Of a stretch of 64,000 bases of DNA, positions 44,402-57,234 are shown piece by piece. Position 1 is the stretch's first letter. The number at the start of each line of letters is the position of its first letter. The notes below the pieces were generated by a model. It had not been told where the DNA came from and ran no database searches. It saw only the letters and a list, made by a program, of their open reading frames with translations. The stretch lies in the NCBI RefSeq assembly GCF_001640805.2, contig NC_066848.1:22426159-22490158 (forward strand), given 5' to 3'. Position numbers and translations under genes: made by a program. This DNA is from Lates calcarifer (taxonomy: Eukaryota > Chordata > Actinopteri > Centropomidae).

Positions 44402-46384
44402 GGGTTCAGCCTAGCTTCAGCCTGAGTATGACATTTTCTTTCCTCCACCTGTCAATGTTGCATAGATTTACCTTCGTTGAATGTCTCTCATAATACCAGC
44501 ACATCGGGCACAGAATACTATTGCATTACAACATGCCTACCATTAACAAACTGAACACATAACAATAGTCCAAGGAAGCTGGGGATATCTCGTTCCATTT
44601 GCCTTACATATTCCTGTTTTTCACCATACTTATGTAACCTAAATCATTAACCATGTCTTCCCACGAATATCTATGATGGCTAAACTATACCTTCGCACTT
44701 TCTCCCCACTAATACTAATACTCCTCAGATACACCCTACATAACACACTTACACAATGAAAACTTCAAGGCATTTTCATGCCTATTGTCACCCTGACACA
44801 CAAACTATGCCTTCCTGTGACATTTTACCTACTTCATAACCTTTTCCATTCTATCCAAACCGGTTAAACATACTTCTCCAAAACACTATTATATAATGAG
44901 CAAACTCATTATTATAATACTATGATCATACTTTGGATCAAACAACCCTCCTTCTGTTACACCAACCCTTCACAACTCACCTGACCTTTACAATACCCAC
45001 CAAAATAATATAATACCTTTCTCTACACATCGCTCTATAGATTGCGCATTGACATCTTCATAAACATACAATGCACATGTAAAATTACTAGACAACTATT
45101 TAAGTACATGCCGGTTACTCATTCATAAGGCAGATTTCTATGCCAAGATACCTGTATGACCCGCACCCCACCCCATGCCCCCAAGACCTATATATTGTCC
45201 CTGCAACTGTGATGCTTTTACTTTCATTCTCCACAGACTCCTTGCGAATAGAAGGTAAGATCTGTCACCAGCGTTGCATGTATTACTACATTCACATTGA
45301 AATGAAAATGTATTATTACATTCACAATGAAAACACAACCATACAACATGCATTAGAAGAATGCCTGCAAAACTGCTTCTGCAGCAACAGTAAGTACTAA
45401 AGTATGCCTTAAGTACCACTAATAAAACTTATTTCAATACTGCCAATTACATAGTACTATCCACACTTACATCCACATACCAATACCTACTAGATCTATG
45501 TCATAGTCCAACCAGCACTACTTTCCTTGCTGTTATTTCATTAATTGCACATTTCCAGTCATATCCTGACCTAATGTGATCTACTCCTTCAAACTATTGA
45601 CTGCATTTCTCTTTTAAACCATTGCCTGTCAAACACTTTCTCTGGAAATAACGATGCATAAACTGTCTTACAGGTATCCCTGACTCGATCCTCCTTGCTG
45701 TTCCTGACGCTGACAGAGGACACACCTGACTTATCATCCTCTGACATTGAATAACCTCAACAGGTATGGCCTGCAATTACAGCCCTATTGCTCTTGTGAT
45801 GCACCTATACTAGGTCCACATGTTAAGTACCTTTTTGTTTTAATATATACTTATTTTTTATTTTACCTCATGCTCTTCTTTAAATTTTTGCTTCTTCAGT
45901 TTTACTTATGTTACTGATATCACTTGTGGCAATAATATTGATGCTACATAGTAAAACAACTTGGCTCATGACAATTTTGGTTTAATATGCTCATTAACAA
46001 ATGCCACTACAGACTGCACGCTTTGAAGTACTACATATTTCTTGATCTTTATTTGCAATCAAACCTGCTAAACTTCCAATGCTGTCTTCATTAATGCACT
46101 TACTCAATAACATCTCCAACATCTATACATTCAACTCTGTCACACATATCACCAGTACATACACATATTATGAATTTCCACTCTTAATGAACTCCACATG
46201 GCTACACTCGTCGCCACACACCACCATTACAACTTGTATAAATTCCTTAAGAGGAACTTAACATACACAACATACATCTCTATTGACACATTCTAATTAC
46301 TACTGCCAATTAATCCACTTATCTTCATCCCTTCCTAGAAATGCATCATTAAACATAACAGCATGAATGAGTCAGAAGTCCCTT
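44402..46384. other. G-poor DNA with two exon-like blocks
   Basis: The plus strand is markedly depleted in G. Two blocks have good splice consensus: an 18-nt block at 45237-45254 (CTCCACAG before, GTAAGA after) and a 90-nt block at 45674-45763 (GTCTTACAG before, GTATGG after). The second reads VSLTRSSLLFLTLTEDTPDL and ends at a TAA (45752-45754). No gene can be assembled from them. Confidence 0.35.
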
Positions 46385-49175
46385 CCCAGATAGCAGGTCC
46401 ATATCTGGCCCACTCCTGACATGTTCATGCTCCTGTGTGCCAGAACTGGTCCACAACCAAACCAAAACACTGCCAGATGTCAGCCGAGACCCAATAAACC
46501 AGCACCCACCCAAATGTGGGCCACTGTGCATTTTTATTCTGGCTCACCTACCACATGGAATAATGGCACTTGGGTGGTCCACACTTGTTTCCCAGATATG
46601 ACCCACGGCCTAGTCATAATGTTACATATCAACTGATGAGCTGACCAAATGAACAAATAGAATAAATCAGAACTGGTTTGAATTTGTGACTACATTATGT
46701 TACCCCCAGATACTGTGTTGAATGGTGGCATGGCGTGGACGGTGGCAGAGAAAACTAGATGTATATCTGACTGGTACACCTCAACCTAGCAAATCACACA
46801 AGCTTCGTTGTGACTGGACAGTGTTGAAACAGCCCTACATCTTAAATTAAGTTAAGTTCTTTTAAGGATAGGACCCCAAAGCAGAGAAGCACATTCACAG
46901 GTGAGTGGGAACAGAAGTTTCTTTAATAACAAAGCAAACCAAAGCCAGAACAAAAAGCAGACAGGTGAGGCAGGGAGCTGGCTAGCAGGAGGAAGTCTTA
47001 AGCAGAGGAGCACAGGGGAATCTTGCCACTGGAAATGCTGGGGAAACTGCATGCAGAGCAGGAGCAAGGAATACTCTGGCAGTGAGCAGGAGTGAATGCC
47101 GGGCTTATAAAGTGGCGGGAAATGGACTGAGTGAAAACAGGTGTGCCTCAGGAGCCAACAGGAAGTGTGTTGCCACATACTTATGGTAACCTAATCACAT
47201 TACACAAGCTAACTTCGTTCATTTCTGAGCTTCTTCTGAATGACTGACTGAACACAAAAGTTGAATGAGGTGGATAACCAACCAACTTTGAAATTTGAAA
47301 CACAATCAGTAGATTTGCTGTAGCTGAAAACTGTGTCCATCTTACTCGTCTATGATGACAACAGCCTACTGGTGGCGGGCGTTAATTGTAAACCCTGCTT
47401 TTGCTCAGCTATCAACCTGCAGAGCATCTCTGCTAGCTAGCTAGCTGCAGTCACTGACAACGAACTGCAGGATGTTGAGGGCGTTGTTTTTCTTCCAAGC
47501 ATAACGTTCACGTGTTTAAACCAACTTCTCTGCAGGATCATGCAATAATGTCATAGAAAAACCTGCAGCGTTCACAGCATTGATCATTTTAGTGTTATAT
47601 AAAACTGAGTGTTAACTGGCTATCATTTTTGCAACACTGGCAATCTCAAACAATGACAAAACAATATGTGAAGTAAGTTCCAACAATGATAGCTAAATAG
47701 TTCCCACAGATAGATTAATTAATTTATTTATTGTTCATAGGGACTCACCGTGACTTCTGTTTTCTCCTCCTGTTAACAGTACACCTCAAAAGAGCACACT
47801 TTCTGCTCCCTTGCTCCTGTGGTATATTTGATGGTGATGATGTGAAGATGATGAAGAGAAGATCTCTGCTGACACTGTCTTACTTGCATATAGAAGTTTA
47901 TTGCAAAGAAGTCCAGCATCAAAACAAGCACTGCAGTAGCTTGTGAGAGGATCCGAGCCAATATGGATCTCTCTGCCAACAGCTCTCAACATCAGTATAT
48001 ATATATATGTTAGTCGTCTTTACGATTTACAGCAAGACATTGGGCTCTCACTCAATGACCTCACTTTTTCCAAGAGACAGAGAGAAGGGAGGAAAGACCC
48101 TCTCCCTGTTCCTTATATGTATATGTTCATGGCTACTAACCTAAACATGAACCCAAAGAATAGAAAGACATACATGGAGCTTCAGGCATTGCAAAAGAGT
48201 AAAAACCATATATGGAACGTCAGACACTACACTCCCTTTCGTCAATTTGAATATGCTGCGTTCAAAAGACTTGGTAATTTGGAAAACTCCAACTTGAAGC
48301 GACAGAAACCCATCAAAAGGAGAAAAAAAAAGTTTGAATAATGATCCTTCACAAAAAAAAGTCACTGTGTTGAGACTGATATCAGGTACAAACATTAAAA
48401 GGGCTGTGTTAATAGGCCTGTTTTCCATGATGAAGCTAGAAGCTGAGAGGCCTGCCAGTCATTTTCGGTGTGATGTCAGTGACAGTGACAGGTTGGCAGG
48501 TGTGAACAGGATGTTTCCCAATCTGTTTCTGTTCACAAATGAAGAACCGACAAAACAGCAGAGTGTAAAAAGTTCTTATCCTAAAACTGTTATATGTGGG
48601 CCACTTTCCTGATCACCCAGTGTTAACTGTGCCTCATTTGAGCCAAAACTGGTCCGAATGTGTTTCAACAAAGGTGGGCCACATGTACTACCTTATGTGT
48701 GGGCCACTTTAGGCTCACATTCAGATTAGTCAATGCTAACTTGCCATATTTTGGCCAAAAGAGGTCCAAATGTGTTTAAACAAATGTGGGCCATGTGTGC
48801 TGAACCATATGTGAACCAAGTGAACCAGCCATGGTTCACTTACAGAATGACCATTGCGTACTCTGCCACATAGTGGTATGGCTGACGTGCTGATGTGCTG
48901 TGGTAAGCGTATTCTGTCACTTCCGGTTACTGGTGTTTGGTGATCATCGTTTCTTGCCTACCTGTCTCAGACTACATACTTTCTCTTTACCGACATTACA
49001 TCTCTGAGTCTATCACCAATTTAATCTGCACATTCACAGTTTTGTGATATTTGGGCCAAATGTAGCATTTACTACATGGGCCAGCTTAGGTTCACGTCTG
49101 TTTTGTCTGGGCCAGAAGAAGGCCTACAGTGCCGGATTGTTGCTTGAAGTGGCCCACATCCGTATACTAACTGGG
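46385..49175. mobile_element. 2.8-kb element with CCCAGWTAG inverted ends
   Basis: The left end CCCAGATAGCAGGTCC with a TCTGGCCCAC block and the right end, whose reverse complement reads CCCAGTTAGTATACGG with a TGTGGGCCAC block, form imperfect inverted repeats. Subterminal DNA is full of the word TGGGCCAC/GTGGCCCA (for example at 46507, 48600, 48675 and 48700), as in a fish DNA-transposon family whose name I do not recall. A 399-nt open frame (47943-48341) with a basic C-terminus (KRQKPIKRRKKKFE) lies inside. It shows no recognisable transposase motif. Confidence 0.55.
46855..47175. repeat. LTR-like or MITE-like insert
   Basis: A purine-rich block resembles the minus-strand LTR at 2.24 kb in texture: GAACAGAAGTTTCTTTAATAAC, then CTTATAAAGTGGCGGG and CAGGTGTGCCTCAGGAGCC. 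Read on the minus strand it has a TATA-like and a polyadenylation-like signal in plausible order. Ends are not defined. Confidence 0.4.
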
Positions 49176-50330
49176 TTACTGCCCCCATCAGGTGGCGCTA
49201 TGACTATACCTGAATACTGACATGTAGATGTGCTCAGGCCATGACACTTAACATACATGTCAAGTTTGGGGCAGATTGGACAGTGCATGCAGGAGTTACA
49301 ACTTCCTGTCAATGGTGAAGCATCGAAATTCACCATGGCGACACAGCAAGGGCATCCTATTATGACTCACAGTCACTATTATGATCTTAATGCTTGTCTG
49401 ACCACTTCGGAGGTGAATCAGATCAACCCACTCGGATAAAACACATCATTTCCTGTTGCAAAAAGGTGGAGCTATGACTATACCTGAATATTGGCATGTA
49501 GACATGTTCAGGCCATGACAGTTAACAAACATGAAATTTGGGGCAGATTGGACAGTGCATGCAGGAGTTACTACAACTTCCTGTTAATGGTGAAGCATCG
49601 AAAGTCTTTAAGGGTGTCCCTTGAAGACTCAGTCTTCACAGTTCAGCACTATTATGATCTTAATGCTTGTCTGACCACATTTGAGATCAATCAGATCAAG
49701 CTACTTCAATAAATCACATCATTTCCCGTTGCCAATTGGTGGCACTATGATTATATCTGTATATTGGAATGTAGATGTGTTCAGGACTGGTCTGTTGTCA
49801 AACCTGTGAAATTTGGGGCAGATCAGACAAAGTATGCATGAGTTACATCAACTTCCTGGTTAATGGTGAAACATTGAACTTCGCCACAGCACCACAGACA
49901 CACCCTTCAATGGAACATCAAAATTTTCACAATAAGGAATCATGAAGTCCTTAAGGATTTCCTGACCAAGTCTGAAGTGGATCACATCAACCTGCTAGTA
50001 ACAGGACGTCAAAGTCCTAAAACATGTCAATTCCTGGGCCAGTAAGTGGTGCTATAACCTTTTGTAAATTTTGACATGTGGGTATGTTCATGCCAGGGAC
50101 CCTTATCACTGTGAAAGTATGACTGAGTTACAGCAACTTAACGCAACATCCTGTTTCATGGCGAGGCATCGAAATTTGAGGTGCCACCACGGCCACGCCC
50201 TTTGACATCAACAAAATCTTTTAATAACTTTTAATCACAAAGGCTTTGAGAGTATCCTGACCAGGTTTGAGCTTGATATGATAAAAATTGTAGGAGTAGT
50301 TCAATCAAATACAACATCCCCAAATACCAA
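49176..50330 (+). repeat. Tandem array of ~275-305 bp units
   Basis: At least four diverged units begin GGTGG(C/A)(G/A)CTATGA and contain TTGGGGCAGATTGGACAGT or a variant. A motif ACTTCCTGTTAATGGTGAA and TCTGACCAC-type blocks follow in each. The starts are near 49192, 49467, 49738 and 50044. A further diverged unit lies at 52.65-52.93 kb and related DNA at 12.86-13.02 kb. The array appears to be the internal part of the large repeat family that ends in GCTGCAAGCAGC. Confidence 0.8.
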
Positions 50331-53300
50331 AAAATGAACAAATTAAAATGAAAATGGCTGACTTCCTGTAGGTTTAAGGCCATGATGTCAAGAGACTTTT
50401 TGGTGTGTTTTGGCATGTTACATCATGCCTCCGACTTTTGTTCACCTCAGACAAACTAAGCCTAATGGCAAGGGGTTTTCAATGTGTCCAAGGGGGGTGC
50501 TATGGAGCCATTTTATGGCGCCAATGAATGAGACCACTATCAGACATCAATTTTCACCAACCAAGTTTTTCAGCATGTTTAGGCCCTCGAAAATGCAATT
50601 TTAACATTACAGGAATAATAATTCCTAAGATTACAATTAAAGCTGCAAGCAGCGTTGAACGGGCCCTCACACCCTGTGTCCTGGCAGCCACAAGGTCATT
50701 GTGACTCGAACAAATGCAAGACCGCTGGACACAGAATGAATGAGTTAAAAAACACATACTGTGCCCCTCAGCTGGATATTTGTCAACACCTGCACAGATA
50801 GAGCCTAAGAGCAGCTTCTTCCTCTGGCCTTTTGCCCTTAGACTTAACACATTTTTGAGAGTGATCGCACTGTGCGCCATTACAAATAATAATCACAAAA
50901 AAGTCACCGGTTAAACAAGGCTCATAGTTTAGTGATTTGAACAGTGATTTGCTCATCTACCTAAAGTCAGGGTGAAGCCACTAGCCAGCTGTAGGGATTA
51001 GGTATCTTTATCCATCCAGACCCCTATCAGTCCGGCTCAGACTGTTGCTGGTTTTTTAATTTATCATTTTGTAGAAGAATAAATTCAAGACATGAGAAGA
51101 ATTGAGATATATATTAAGTACAACTAAATATTGTTTCACAGTAAACCCAATATCTCACTGGACAGAAATCTAAAATGTTAGGGGGCTTGTTTGTCTAAGA
51201 CAGTGAAGTTTACAGCAATTTGTGAAATTTTGAGATTAGTGGCAAACTAACCAGTTAGACTACATACAGACAAGCTTTAATTTTAGCTTCTTCGTAACAA
51301 TTCTCTATGAGCTCAACTGTGGTTCCTGTTAAACATGTCGGGAGACTGTGGGCAATGCTGAAAATATTACTCTTCTAAATGCTTGCTGAACAGGTGGTTG
51401 ACAAAGAAAAGGTAAAGGCCAGCAGCTTTTACTTTTCAAAGCACTTGGAGAGTTATGAGCATAGTCATCGTCAACATGAGCTGCTTCAATTCAGCTGATT
51501 CACCTCAATGCCAGTTGACGTAGACGTGCACTTTTGCTGTCATCGGACACTGTGTAACACGAAAATATCAGTCGACCCCATGTGTAATTTCTTAACTGAT
51601 CCAAACCAAACTGTAAGGACAGCATCAATCCACGCTCAGCTTTGGTCAAGGGAAGACATATGGGAGAAAATGAGGAGAGTGAGAGGGAAAGAAATGGAAA
51701 GGGTGATGGAGTAACAGAGGAAGAGCATTTACTGCCCACTGTGTCCTGAATACACAAACAGAAACACAAACAGACCTGGTCACTTTCAAACAACACAGGT
51801 ACTGCCTAGACACCGGTCTACACAGCTGTGCACTTCTGCTTTCACTGGACATTGCATCAATTGACCCTGTGTGTAATTTCTTGACTGACCCAGACAAAAC
51901 TGTAAAGACAGCATCAATCCATGCTCAGCTTTGATAGGAGCACCAGCCCAAAAGTTAGGTGCATGTTTAAATCAACATTCAATGCAACATATTCATATTT
52001 TTTCCATGCTAATTATATTACTGATAAGTGCTTTTCTAATAAATAATTTACAGAAATAACAATGTGTTTTTTTAATTTTATAGGTAAAAGTATTATTAAA
52101 ATCTACATGAATGATTTAAGTGGCCCTTTAATGTGGGAGAAAATAAAGTAATCCACATTTTTGAGAGTGGTTGCACTTTGCGCCATAAAAAATAATTATC
52201 ACAAAAAATCACTGGTTAAACAAGGCTTATAGTGAAGTGATTGGAACAGTGATTTGCTCATCTGCCTAAAGTCAGGGCGAAGCCACTAACCAGCTGTAGG
52301 GATAGGTATCTTTATCCATCCAGACCCCTATCAGTCTGGCTCAGACTGTTACTGTTTTTTTTATCATTTTGCAAAAGAATAAATTCAGGACAAGAAAAGA
52401 ATTGAGTTACAGTATTTAGTTGTACTTAATATATTTCTAGAAAGGCAACAGTAAAATCACAGCAAACTCAATATCTCACTGAACAGAAATCTAAAATGTC
52501 GGGAGGCTGTGGACAGCACTGAAAATATTATATTTCTTATCTTCACAATAAAACATATAGTCTTAATTCTTGTCTGACAACATTTGAGTTGAATCTGATC
52601 AACCCACTTAGAAAACAGTAGGAAACCTTTGATGTCATATCATGTCATGCTGTTGCCAGTAAGTGGCGCTTTAAGTATGGCTGTTGGCACTTAGATGTGA
52701 TTAGGCCAAGACTCTTATCAAACAAGTGAAATCTGGGCCAGATTGGATAATGTAGAATGAGTTACAACTACTTCCTGTTTCATAGCAAAGCCTCAAACCT
52801 CGCCACACCCTCACCGGCACGCCATTCAACGAAGCCCAGAAAGCTTGACAATTTAACACCACAAAGGTCTTTAGAAGTCACCTACCTAATTTGAAGTCAA
52901 TTGGATCAAATCTCTCTGAAGAATATGTTAAAGTACAATGGCTGTAAATGGTGAAATTTGGCGCCAAAATTGCATACTGAATTCAAAATGGCTGACTTCC
53001 TGTTAGGTACAGTTCCAAGAGGCTTTTTTGGATGTCTTGAGGTGTTACATGTGCTGCCGAATTCGCACCCGCGATAAGTGGGGGCTGCTTCTTTGAAATG
53101 TCTAGGGGGCGCACTTGAGCAATTTTGCCACACCCACACCGGGACCCACATCAGAAATTAAGTTACATGACTTATGACATAAATGCCAATTTCCATGAGC
53201 ATCCTAAGCATGACTGCCAGCTGAAAAGTGCTATCTCTACAAAAACAATAGGTTCCTCACAGGCCCTAATGATAAACCGAGCGAAAACAATAGGGTCCTT

Positions 53301-53345
53301 GCAACTCCATTGCATGGTCCCGTTCTGGCCCTAATTAAAGCTGCA
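50331..53345 (+). repeat. Second cluster of the 11-16 kb composite repeat family
   Basis: Contains TTAAAGCTGCAAGCAGCG at about 50637 and 53335, R2 units at 50.92-51.27 and 52.19-52.50 kb, and a copy of the 15.91-16.50 kb module at 51.23-51.80 kb (GTCGACGTAGATGTGCAC-like block). Near the end comes GGGTCCTTGCAACTCC followed by ATGGTCCCG. No transposase is recognised. Confidence 0.75.
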
Positions 53346-53635
53346 AGCAGCGTTGAACAGGCCCTCGTGGGTTCTGGCAGGACACCAGTCGACACAGCCG
53401 TGCACTTAAGCTGTCACCAGACACTACATTAACACCTAAATATCAGTCGACTCTGTGTGTGATTTCTTAACTGACCCAGACAAAACTGTGAAGACTAGGG
53501 ACTGGGAAGGGAAGACATATGAGAGAAGATAAGGAGAGTAAGAGAAAAAGAAACAGACAGGGTGATGGGTGATGTAACAGAGGAAGAGCAGTTACAGGAC
53601 AAGACTTTGCATAATGTTGTCAAATTATTACTCTA
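53346..53635. repeat. Further fragment of the composite family
   Basis: Repeats parts of the 51.5-51.7 kb module (GACACCAGTCGACACAGCC, then GAAGACATATGAGAGAAGAT). It is non-coding. Confidence 0.6.
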
Positions 53636-53835
53636 CACTGCCAACCCTGACTCTGGTTCTGCTTGAGGTTTCTGCCTCTTAAAAGGAAGCTTTTCCTTGC
53701 CACTGTTGCCTAGTGCTTGCTCATGGTAGGATTTATTGTTCCTCTTTCTGTAAATGCCTATTTTAAAGAGTATGGTCTAGACCTGCTCTTCATGAAAAGT
53801 GCCTTGAAATTACTACGCTATATAAATAAAACTGA
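53636..53835 (-). repeat. Teleost tail repeat, minus copy
   Basis: Reverse complement of the repeat at 63.81-64.00 kb: GGTTTCTGCCTCTTAAAAGG at this end and CTATATAAATAAAACTGAATTG at the other. It is nearly full-length relative to the copy at the window's right edge. Confidence 0.85.
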
Positions 53836-54198
53836 ATTGAATGGAATTGAATCCTCAGGGTCCGACCTCTGGCGAAGCTTGTTCCATCATTCATGTTGAC
53901 TGTGCTTTCCTCACAGCAGACATTTCCAACAGAGGTAGGCCCAGTAAACCCAGTAATGGAGGCTGACTGATGCATATGTTATTGAGATTACTTACTGTGG
54001 TTCAAAATTAGGTGAAGACAGGCTCATGTATACAGTATCTTCTCAAATAAAAGTTAAATAACTGTTTGTTTGTTTTTTTGTTGGTTTTTTTTTGTGTTTT
54101 TATGATCTTGGAATTTATTTATGATCTCTATTTAAAATATTATTTGGTGATTTTTAAAAGTACTGTTTGTGTCTGTGTTTCTGTACCCCTCCCTGTAG
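53836..54198. other. Unassigned DNA
   Basis: T-rich runs and no recognisable feature, apart from a polypyrimidine stretch (CTGTACCCCTCCCTGTAG) at its end that forms an acceptor-like site. Confidence 0.5.
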
Positions 54199-54361
54199 AT
54201 TGTTGTGCTGCTGAACCTGGTGTTGGCATGCCTGCCATCAGTCACACTATCTGGTGCAAGGAGATTGGTATTTGTTTGATATCAAAAACCAGGCTCCATC
54301 ATAGATACTGGGGATTCATCATTGTCCTCAACACTATGGTGTCTATTTCACCATATGTCAG
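54199..54361 (+). CDS. Candidate host exon A, unidentified
   Basis: A 163-nt block follows a strong polypyrimidine-CAG-type acceptor (CCCCTCCCTGTAG) and is followed by a GTCAGT donor. One frame is open throughout and contains HTIWCKEIGICLISK and RYWGFIIVLNTMVSISPY. The latter is hydrophobic enough to be a membrane segment. In that frame the exon ends with two bases of a codon, which is the phase needed by the block at 55421. No family is recognised, and a pseudo-exon is possible. Confidence 0.35.
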
Positions 54362-55420
54362 GTCAGTAAAACCTTAGCCACATTTTCTTGTCCATATATT
54401 CAGTCTTTTTGGAAGAAAGTGGTGTAGTAAGCGTTATACAACAAAATTATAGTAGAACTGGATTGTTTTACAATTCTTGGGAAACGGTTGTACTTTATGT
54501 TCTATTTTTCCCTATGTTTCTCTGCTGTAGATTGCTTCATCTTTGTTAATGCGTGGGTCAGATTTTTTTTCATATCCATAGCCCCAAAAGAATCACCTGA
54601 ACCCAACCAGTGAGACATCAGTTTTTACCTATTTTTCTCTCTCTGTAATAGTAGCTATATATGTATGTGTAGGTCTATACCAGCCGTTGGAAACTGGTGG
54701 CCAGTAGGCCAAAACTTGCCCACCAGCATATTATGTTGATCTGTTTTTTTTTTTAAACATATATTATAGTATTGGACAGATAGGTCCACATTTAGCTATA
54801 GTGTCCAAATACAGAATCTACTACCACTGGAAGAATCCTTATCATACTTCTATCCATATTTACAGTGAATGACAAAAAAACATCACAAGGCCAGACTTAA
54901 TTGCTCACCCTTGGTCTATACTCAGCCTGGCCTAATGCATTATTAATTACAGTCAGAGTACAGGGAGGTGATAGATCGTAGGTTTCTTTGTAGCTCTGAA
55001 TGCAGATTTACAGCCAGTCTATGTCTCTCAAAGAGACAGAGGCAGATACTGGAAGGTGCAGGTCTTCGACCTACAGAACACATAATAATTTGTCTGCACT
55101 CCTGCTAGGTTGTGTCGTCAGAAGAACTGAGAGCAGATCAAAAAAAGACATACGGCCTGCTTTGTCAGTCAGCTTACTGTACTTGGTTATGATGCCCTAT
55201 TTGATTGTTATTGCTATCTCCAATCACTATCTTGTCCCTCATGCACATCTTACACTATTAATTTCAATGACATCAACAACCTATAGCTTGTTAATATTCA
55301 GTCAAGCATTTAATTCATTTGTTTTTGTAAAATAAATTACTTTTGTTGAACCATATGGTGTGTTTCTTACATTTGCCAGGGCATTTGCCTTTTTTCAAGA
55401 AAAATCCTGAAAGATTACAG
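54362..55420. other. Unassigned DNA containing a 111-codon frame
   Basis: The frame 55000-55335 has two hydrophobic stretches (SVSLLYLVMMPYLIVIAI and LTLLISMTSTTYSLLIF) and could be the end of a membrane protein. It has no compatible splice junctions that I can find and may be chance. Confidence 0.3.
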
Positions 55421-55539
55421 TAACACGCAACAGCCCTGCATGTGGCATTATGACACCTACCACAGCAGCACAGGTGCTAAAATCTTTGACACGTGTATTT
55501 TGTCATGTGCTGCACTATTACCCACCTCTGATGAACCAG
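55421..55539 (+). CDS. Candidate host exon C, unidentified
   Basis: A 119-nt block lies between AAGATTACAG and a good GTAAAT donor. One frame is open, containing QQPCMWHYDTYHSSTGAK and FDTCILSCAALLPTSDEP. It starts with the last base of a codon, matching the phase in which exon A ends. It has good composition for coding (no stops, Cys-rich, balanced). The acceptor's pyrimidine tract is weak. The protein is not recognised. Confidence 0.35.
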
Positions 55540-56768
55540 GTAAATCTGGCTATAATTTTGTTTTTTAATTATTTAGGGTTTGGCTCCATATATTGAGGGC
55601 TGAAGCACTGAATTATCGACTTACAATATCTAGAAGCACAAATAACTTTGATTGTACTTGTCCAGGTTGAATGAAGAATTACAGTGTCCCCTCTCTTTAA
55701 CTTTTAAACTTCTGCTACAAAGCTGTGTGCAGTTTTAGTAGTTGCAGTTAGTTTAGTATGGGATCAACAGGAGAAAGCAGAAAACAGGTTCAGCAAACTC
55801 TAGCCCTGAGCTCTGAATTGATGAACCCTGAGATGGGAGACTGAGTTTATGTTTCCATAGCTAGAAAGATAAATATGTGACATTAATGCACACTTATCAT
55901 TTAAAAAACAGCAGCTGTGAAAGAGTTTTGAGTTGGAAAGTCAATAAGTTAACAGCAACACATGCTATTTCGGCATAGTCCACTACACCCTGTTATTTAG
56001 CAGACTATAATTTCACTAATGGATGTGAACGTGCAGGAATCCTGTTTGTTTGGATAAACATTTAAATATATTTACTCAGCTGTAACTATTTTACATTTAA
56101 AAATCTTGCTTAACAGCAACTAAAGGGCCTGTAGATGTTAATGACTTGTGACCTGTCCAGGCTGCTGCCTTTCTTCCAAAGTAAGCTGGGATTTGACCAT
56201 TAAAGAGTAAGCAGTATAGCTGATATCCAAATTAATACTTTTTACTGTGATAACTGACTCAGAGTTAAACTTGTAGTTTATGGAATAGTCTATTCTAGAT
56301 TTTTGTTAATTTGCTTTCTGAGTATCTAATGTTTTTTATGTTATGGTCAACTTATTGTGAGTAATTACTGTGATTGTTCTGGACTTTTGATTTTATGCAC
56401 CATTCACATTTGGACACACAGGTTTGTCCACAGTAAATCCTCATGATAGCCCCAAAGGACAAAACTGCTTGGGCCCCACACAGGCTATCCCACAAGGGGC
56501 CCATATGGGCTCTCTGTGGGCAAGACCAAGCTGGGTTGTCCACAGAACAGTATGTGTTCATATAGAGAACATACAGACATTAATACACAATATTATAATA
56601 CAGTGCTGCACCTGGCAACTCACCTCAGGCATATCTCTTGTGAACTGACAATGTGTCACAGTTACTAGGAGCATTTGCCTACTACATCTGAGAGAGTACA
56701 TCTATACATGTATTTCAAATGATAGCAATTATGGTAAGTGGAATCACCGTACAGACTCTGTTACACTA
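55540..56768. other. Unassigned DNA
   Basis: No recognisable gene or repeat. A short GC-richer stretch near 56440-56540 (GGGGCCCATATGGGC palindrome) is noted. Confidence 0.5.
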
Positions 56769-57234
56769 GTTAGGTTTTGTATTTGTATTTTCTACTGGCC
56801 AAATCCTGTAGTTTTAATTGGCTGTGTCTGTCTCTACCGGCTCTCTGTGTGCCTGTCAGTCTCCTATCATTCCCCCCTCAGTGTATCGGCATTTGAAAAA
56901 TCACCACAGGCAGCAGTATGACTTATGTAAAATTACTGCAAAAAAGGCAGGCAAATGTAGTACTTCTGTTTGTTTTCTGAGAATTGTTCTATGGATCATT
57001 ATCTGTATCTTCTATACCATTTACAGTTAGAATAAATACATTTTGGATTTGTATATTTTCATTCTCATCCTTGGATTAGTACACAGAGCAGTTAAAATTT
57101 CAATGATATCTTAAATGGTAATACTCCATCACATTTTTTACATGTATATAGTGAATACTGGACTGAATTGACTTTCAAAATTATATCGCAAATCAAATCG
57201 CAATCGCATTTTTTCCCAAAATCGTTCAGCCCTA
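56769..57234. mobile_element. Non-autonomous DNA element with TAGGGCTGAACGA ends, copy 2 (right half)
   Basis: Matches the right half of the 8.81-9.89 kb element. GTCTGTCT...GCCTGTCAGTCTCC near 56850 and CATTTGAAAAATCACCACAG near 56888 are shared, and it ends ATCGTTCAGCCCTA at 57234. The left end is missing. Confidence 0.8.

Noticed and set aside
47943..48341. 132-codon open frame with a basic C-terminus
   Set aside because: It sits inside a TIR-bounded repeat and begins in a TA microsatellite. It shows no transposase motif, so I did not call it a gene.
49176..50330. CRISPR-like array
   Set aside because: Units are ~275-305 bp, diverged throughout and lack short identical repeats with unique spacers. 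The host is eukaryotic.
55000..55335. Open frame with two hydrophobic segments resembling the end of a multi-pass receptor
   Set aside because: No compatible splice sites and no recognisable family signature. T-rich DNA often encodes chance hydrophobic stretches.
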